The notes below the pieces were generated by a model, which worked only from the letters and a program-made list of their open reading frames with translations, searched no databases and was not told where the DNA came from. A stretch of 8,059 nt of DNA from Eubacteriales bacterium (GTDB lineage: Bacteria > Bacillota > Clostridia > Peptostreptococcales > Anaerovoracaceae). Every line of letters starts with the position of its first letter. The stretch's first letter is position 1. The stretch is from positions 1 through 8,059 of the forward strand of contig JAQUXD010000076.1 of assembly GCA_028692535.1 (NCBI GenBank), read 5' to 3'. This document shows positions 5,105 to 8,059 of this stretch, in pieces. The translations under genes and the position numbers were made by a program.

Positions 5105-6805
5105 ATGAAACGAAGATTTTATAGCAGCATCGCATGGGTGCTTGTGTTGATGATGGTTGCAGGCTTTTCTCCGGTCTATGCCGTCGGATCGGATTTCAGC
5201 GGAACGGTTGCCAAGACTGTGCCCTTGCCCGATGTGATCACGTTCACCGCGGCTGATTTTACCGAGCTTTATAAGAGAGACATAGACACCATGGATGCGG
5301 TTGTCATCACAGGAGCGGATCCTGACTTCGGCGCTCTGAAGCTTGAAGAAGAGAGCGCTTTGGGTGAGCGGATCGACATGGAAGATATTCAGGATGGGGT
5401 GTTGACCTTCGTTCCAACGGATACAGGTGTTGTTTCTTATACCGTCACTGCGTATGCCTTTGATGAGGAAGAGCCTGCCGGCGCTGCGACGTTGACGGTC
5501 ACCGTGGAGGAATCCACAGACGCAGGGAATGCCGAATATACCGTAGACGAGAACATGCCGATCCGGCTTTCGTCGGTCTATTTTGCGGAGGTTTTCCGTG
5601 GGGCAAACGGAAGAGAGTTGTCCTATGTAAAGTTTGATATCCCCGGGGCCGATAAGGGTGTACTGTATCTCGACTATACATCTGCTGTTCTCTTTGAAGC
5701 TCGGATCACTGCGACAGAAAGGTATTATGCGGACACGTATCCCGGCATTTCGCGCATCACGTTTGTGCCGGCAGAGGATTTCTCCGGCACGATATCCATT
5801 CCTTACACCGGATACGCCGCAGATGATTCTGCGTATTGGGGCATGCTGACGATCCATGTGCGCGATGCCAGCGCAGAGGAGATCGCCTATTCGACAGAAG
5901 CAGAGGAAGCAGTCTCCTTCGATGCGGAAGATTTCGACGAAGTTTGCTTGGAAATGACCGGAGACGAACTGTCTTATGTCATCTTTACGCTTCCAGCGCC
6001 GTCCCACGGCAAGCTTTATTACAATTACAGGAGCGCAACCGATTACGATGCCCTTGTTCTGACGAATGCAAAATATTTTAACAGCGCAGAACCCGGCCTG
6101 TCCGGCGTTGATTTTTTGCCTGCTGTCGATGTGACAGGCACTGTCAGAATATTGTATAAAGGATATAGCGTGGAGGGTGAGAGCTACAACGGCACAGTTG
6201 CTGTGACAGTGGATGCGGCAGAAGAGGAAGAGGACGAGGAAGAAGAAGTACCCGAAGAATCCGAACACTTCAGGGATGTGGGCAAAAATATTGCCTGGGC
6301 TGCGGAAGCCATCGACTACCTGTACGAAGAAGGCATTTTACTGGGTGACGGCGCCGGATATTATAATCCCCGGGCCAGCATTTCCAGGGGAGATTTTATG
6401 ATGATGCTCTCCAGAGCCTTTGATCTTGATACAGCGTTCGAGGACAATTTCACCGACGTTGACAAAGACGATTACTATTATAAAGCGGTCGGTGCCGCCA
6501 AAAAGTTCGGGATCACGAAAGGCTCCAATGGGAAATTCAATCCCCGATCCGCATTGTCAAGACAGGATGCCATGGTTTTGATCCTTCGGGCCCTCGAAGC
6601 AGCGGATATCGATTTGGAGGAAGGAGCGGAGGAAGTGTTGACGCCGTTCAAGGATCAGCACAAAATTTCGGACTATGCCAAAGATGCTTTCCAGGCGATG
6701 GTGCGTGCAGGGATCATTAAAGGCAGCGGTAAATTTCTGAATCCGAACAGCAGTGTGTCCCGCGCAGAGATAGCCGTGATCCTGTACAGGATCCTGACGC
6801 TGTAA
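5105..6805 (+). CDS. secreted S-layer-homology (SLH) protein with three Ig-like repeats
   Basis: This is a 566-residue exported cell-surface protein. A Sec signal peptide covers residues 1-26 (KRR, then WVLVLMMVAGF, cleavage likely after VYA). Three related beta-rich repeats follow: about 42-134 (divergent), 143-253 and 258-369. The last two share LSYVxF, a GxLYxxY strand, a YY/YF turn, PGxS, xFxPAxDxxGTxxIxYxGY and a closing TVxV-like strand, a pattern I know from firmicute surface proteins. An acidic linker (371-387, mostly Glu) leads to three SLH modules: about 388-440, 449-500 and 513-564. They have FRDV/FTDV/FKD openings, and SRGD, SRQD and SRAE where the common motif is TRAE. SLH modules anchor proteins to pyruvylated secondary cell-wall polysaccharide, so this protein should sit outside the membrane. 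Strong ribosome site AGGAGGT. It may be a target of the adjacent SigI/RsgI; its ligand or structural role is unknown. Confidence 0.92.
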   Translation: MKRRFYSSIAWVLVLMMVAGFSPVYAVGSDFSGTVAKTVPLPDVITFTAADFTELYKRDIDTMDAVVITGADPDFGALKLEEESALGERIDMEDIQDGVLTFVPTDTGVVSYTVTAYAFDEEEPAGAATLTVTVEESTDAGNAEYTVDENMPIRLSSVYFAEVFRGANGRELSYVKFDIPGADKGVLYLDYTSAVLFEARITATERYYADTYPGISRITFVPAEDFSGTISIPYTGYAADDSAYWGMLTIHVRDASAEEIAYSTEAEEAVSFDAEDFDEVCLEMTGDELSYVIFTLPAPSHGKLYYNYRSATDYDALVLTNAKYFNSAEPGLSGVDFLPAVDVTGTVRILYKGYSVEGESYNGTVAVTVDAAEEEEDEEEEVPEESEHFRDVGKNIAWAAEAIDYLYEEGILLGDGAGYYNPRASISRGDFMMMLSRAFDLDTAFEDNFTDVDKDDYYYKAVGAAKKFGITKGSNGKFNPRSALSRQDAMVLILRALEAADIDLEEGAEEVLTPFKDQHKISDYAKDAFQAMVRAGIIKGSGKFLNPNSSVSRAEIAVILYRILTL

Positions 6806-6855
6806 GAAATGAATAAGCCCGCCGGCTGAGTGCCCGGCAGGGAGAACCAGGGGGA

Positions 6856-6886
6856 GAAAGAGCCCGGCGTCAAGCCGGGCTCTTTC
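6856..6886 (+). terminator. intrinsic terminator after the SLH protein gene
   Basis: A perfect 13-bp inverted repeat (6856-6868 and 6874-6886, GAAAGAGCCCGGC and its complement) surrounds a 5-nt loop. The stem is GC-rich near the loop. Its 3' arm contains the T-rich run TCTTTC on the + strand. It lies 50 nt after the SLH stop and separates that unit from the YeiH-family gene. The T-run is short and part of the stem, so efficiency is uncertain. Confidence 0.82.
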
Positions 6887-6890
6887 GTCG

Positions 6891-6924
6891 TTGCGTCGGC
6901 GGGAATATTCATGTAATATGAATA
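6891..6924 (+). promoter_or_regulatory. candidate promoter with overlapping dyad upstream of the YeiH-family gene
   Basis: TTGCGT (6891-6896), a 17-nt spacer and TAATAT (6914-6919) make a moderate sigma-A promoter just after the terminator. A 7-bp inverted repeat TATTCAT-N5-ATGAATA (6906-6912 and 6918-6924) lies over the -10. Its inner form ATTCAT-N5-ATGAAT fits the T-N11-A shape of LysR-type regulator sites. YeiH-family genes are often controlled by a LysR-type regulator, but none is encoded in this window. Confidence 0.4.
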
Positions 6925-6969
6925 ACAGCGCAGCTTACCGCGCAATTTGATCTGATGAGGAGCGTCTAC

Positions 6970-7983
6970 TTGAACTGTCTGAAAACAAACGGACCCGGCA
7001 TGGCGTTATGTCTTTCGATCGCCGTTCCGGCCTGGCTGCTTGGGGGATTTGTTCCGGTGGTCGGCGGGCCGGTTTTTTCGATCTTGCTTGGCATGGTCCT
7101 TACGCTGCGAATCAAGGACAAGTGCAGGCTGAAGCCGGGGATTTCTTTCACCTCAAAAAAGATTCTCCAGTATGCGGTGATATTGCTGGGTTTTGGCATG
7201 AACCTGTCGGTCATCGCCTCCACCGGTCTACAATCGTTGCCGATCATTCTTGCCACGATTGCCACTTCGTTGTTGATGGCATTTGCACTGTATAAATTCC
7301 TTCGGATCCCAACAAAAATTTCGATCCTCATCGGTGTCGGCTCTTCTGTTTGCGGCGGTTCGGCAATTGCTGCCACCGCGCCTGTCATCGATGCGAACGA
7401 TGAAGAGATCGCGCAGTCCATTTCGGTGATTTTCCTTTTCAATGTGATTGCCGCCTTGATCTTTCCGGCATTGGGGGAATTCCTCGGAATGTCGGATTAC
7501 GGGTTTGGCCTTTTTGCCGGAACGGCGATCAACGACACATCTTCCGTGACAGCGGCGGCTGCCGCCTGGGATGCGATGCACTGTTCCAATGCATTGGATA
7601 CTGCCGCGGTCGTGAAGCTGACACGGACACTTTCCATCATTCCCATCACGCTGGCGCTGGCATTTTATCGAACAAAAAAAGAGGCCGGAAATTGTGCAAA
7701 GGTCGAGTTGAAAAAGATCTTTCCGTATTTTATAATCTTCTTTGTTTTGGCCTCCGTTCTGACGACGGTCTGTATGAGCTTTGGGGTTCCCGGCACATTT
7801 TTTGCGCCGTTCAAGGCGTTGAGCAAGTTTTTGATCGTCATGGCGATGGCGGCGATCGGGTTGAACACCGATATCGTTAAGCTGATCCGGAGCGGCGGAA
7901 AGCCTATTTTTGCCGGCCTGTGCTGCTGGATCTCCATTGCTTGTGTCAGCCTTCTGATGCAGCGCGCGTTGGGAATCTGGTAA
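6970..7983 (+). CDS. YeiH/UPF0324-family integral membrane protein (putative sulfate exporter family)
   Basis: This is a polytopic membrane protein of about 337 residues with roughly 9-10 hydrophobic segments. Family features include PGMALCLSIAVPAWLLGG near the N-terminus, GGPVFSILLGMVL, the glycine-rich GVGSSVCGGSAIAATAPVI (from base 7333), DANDEEIAQSISVIFLFN and AGTAINDTSSVTAAAA (Asn-Asp codons at 7531-7536). The C-terminal half has four more helices and ends normally, so the gene is complete. Start choice: TTG 6970 has GAGGAG (6957-6962) 7 nt upstream, while ATG 6955 in the same frame has no ribosome site. The ATG would add five residues. The family is annotated as a putative sulfate exporter (Pfam Cons_hypoth698), but transport activity has weak experimental support and the substrate here is unknown. 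It is separated from the SLH gene by a terminator. Confidence 0.88.
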   Translation: MNCLKTNGPGMALCLSIAVPAWLLGGFVPVVGGPVFSILLGMVLTLRIKDKCRLKPGISFTSKKILQYAVILLGFGMNLSVIASTGLQSLPIILATIATSLLMAFALYKFLRIPTKISILIGVGSSVCGGSAIAATAPVIDANDEEIAQSISVIFLFNVIAALIFPALGEFLGMSDYGFGLFAGTAINDTSSVTAAAAAWDAMHCSNALDTAAVVKLTRTLSIIPITLALAFYRTKKEAGNCAKVELKKIFPYFIIFFVLASVLTTVCMSFGVPGTFFAPFKALSKFLIVMAMAAIGLNTDIVKLIRSGGKPIFAGLCCWISIACVSLLMQRALGIW

Positions 7984-8005
7984 GGCCCCGAAGAGGAGAA
8001 TTATC

Positions 8006-8059
8006 ATGTTGACACTTTACTCATTATTGCCTTTGGCCACCTTGCTTTTCTGTCTTATG
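8006..8059 (+). CDS. start of a further gene, probably a membrane protein, cut by the window end
   Basis: An ATG at 8006 is preceded by GAGGAG (7993-7998) at 7-nt spacing, 22 nt after the YeiH-family stop. It opens a frame of 18 codons to the window end without a stop: MLTLYSLLPLATLLFCLM. The residues are strongly hydrophobic, as in a signal sequence or first membrane helix. The short gap suggests an operon with the YeiH-family gene. Too little is visible to name the family. Confidence 0.65.
   Translation, partial: MLTLYSLLPLATLLFCLM

Noticed and set aside
5090..6268. 392-codon open frame on the minus strand opposite the SLH gene
   Set aside because: It has no ribosome site or recognisable domain, and its composition (rich in Cys, His, Arg and Ile) is what the complement of an acidic, beta-rich coding region gives. 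The + strand gene has a signal peptide, repeats and SLH modules.
7228..8007. 259-codon open frame on the minus strand opposite the YeiH-family gene
   Set aside because: It is a highly polar, Arg/Gln/Asp-rich translation with no family resemblance, fully covered by a well-supported + strand membrane protein. It is a shadow frame.

Overview
The window looks like a Clostridia-type Firmicute of intermediate G+C. Three things point there: a sigma-I/anti-sigma-I pair (SigI/RsgI), which is known from Bacillales and Clostridia; an SdpR/SdpI-type autorepressor and immunity pair; and an S-layer-homology (SLH) surface protein. Strong AGGAGG-type ribosome sites and the use of GTG and TTG starts fit this. 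All genes lie on the + strand. No tRNA, rRNA, CRISPR array or insertion sequence was seen.

Region 1 (1-2453). The window opens inside a large superfamily-2 helicase with a DUF3427-type C-terminus. The first visible residues are its DECH box, so the N-terminal half lies upstream. Its stop codon is followed, in the same frame and after one codon, by a MutT-like NUDIX hydrolase. A small two-helix membrane protein of unknown function follows 4 nt later. The helicase is much more AT-rich than everything downstream, with a sharp break at the helicase/NUDIX junction, which suggests a separate origin.

Region 2 (2454-5026). A 130-nt regulatory gap holds two copies of the dyad ATTTAGAA-N4-TTCTAAAT flanking a candidate promoter. 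It leads into a tightly packed set: ArsR/SdpR-type repressor, SdpI-like membrane protein (20-nt overlap), sigma factor SigI (25-nt gap) and anti-sigma factor RsgI (ATGA overlap). No terminator is seen between them, so the sigma-I module may be under the SdpR-type operator as well as its own control. RsgI has the Asn-Pro motif for self-cleavage outside the membrane but no carbohydrate-binding domain. It ends in a charged Lys/Glu tail.

Region 3 (5027-6954). The gap after rsgI contains a sequence resembling a sigma-I promoter (ACCCC, then CGTA) and, overlapping it, a perfect extended -10 (TGATATAAT). These precede a secreted protein with three tandem beta-sandwich-like repeats, an acidic linker and three C-terminal SLH modules. 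The simplest reading is that SigI/RsgI controls this cell-surface protein. A strong intrinsic terminator closes the unit.

Region 4 (6887-8059). A promoter overlapped by a short dyad precedes a YeiH-family (UPF0324, 'putative sulfate exporter') membrane protein. The first 18 codons of another, probably membrane, protein follow and run off the window.
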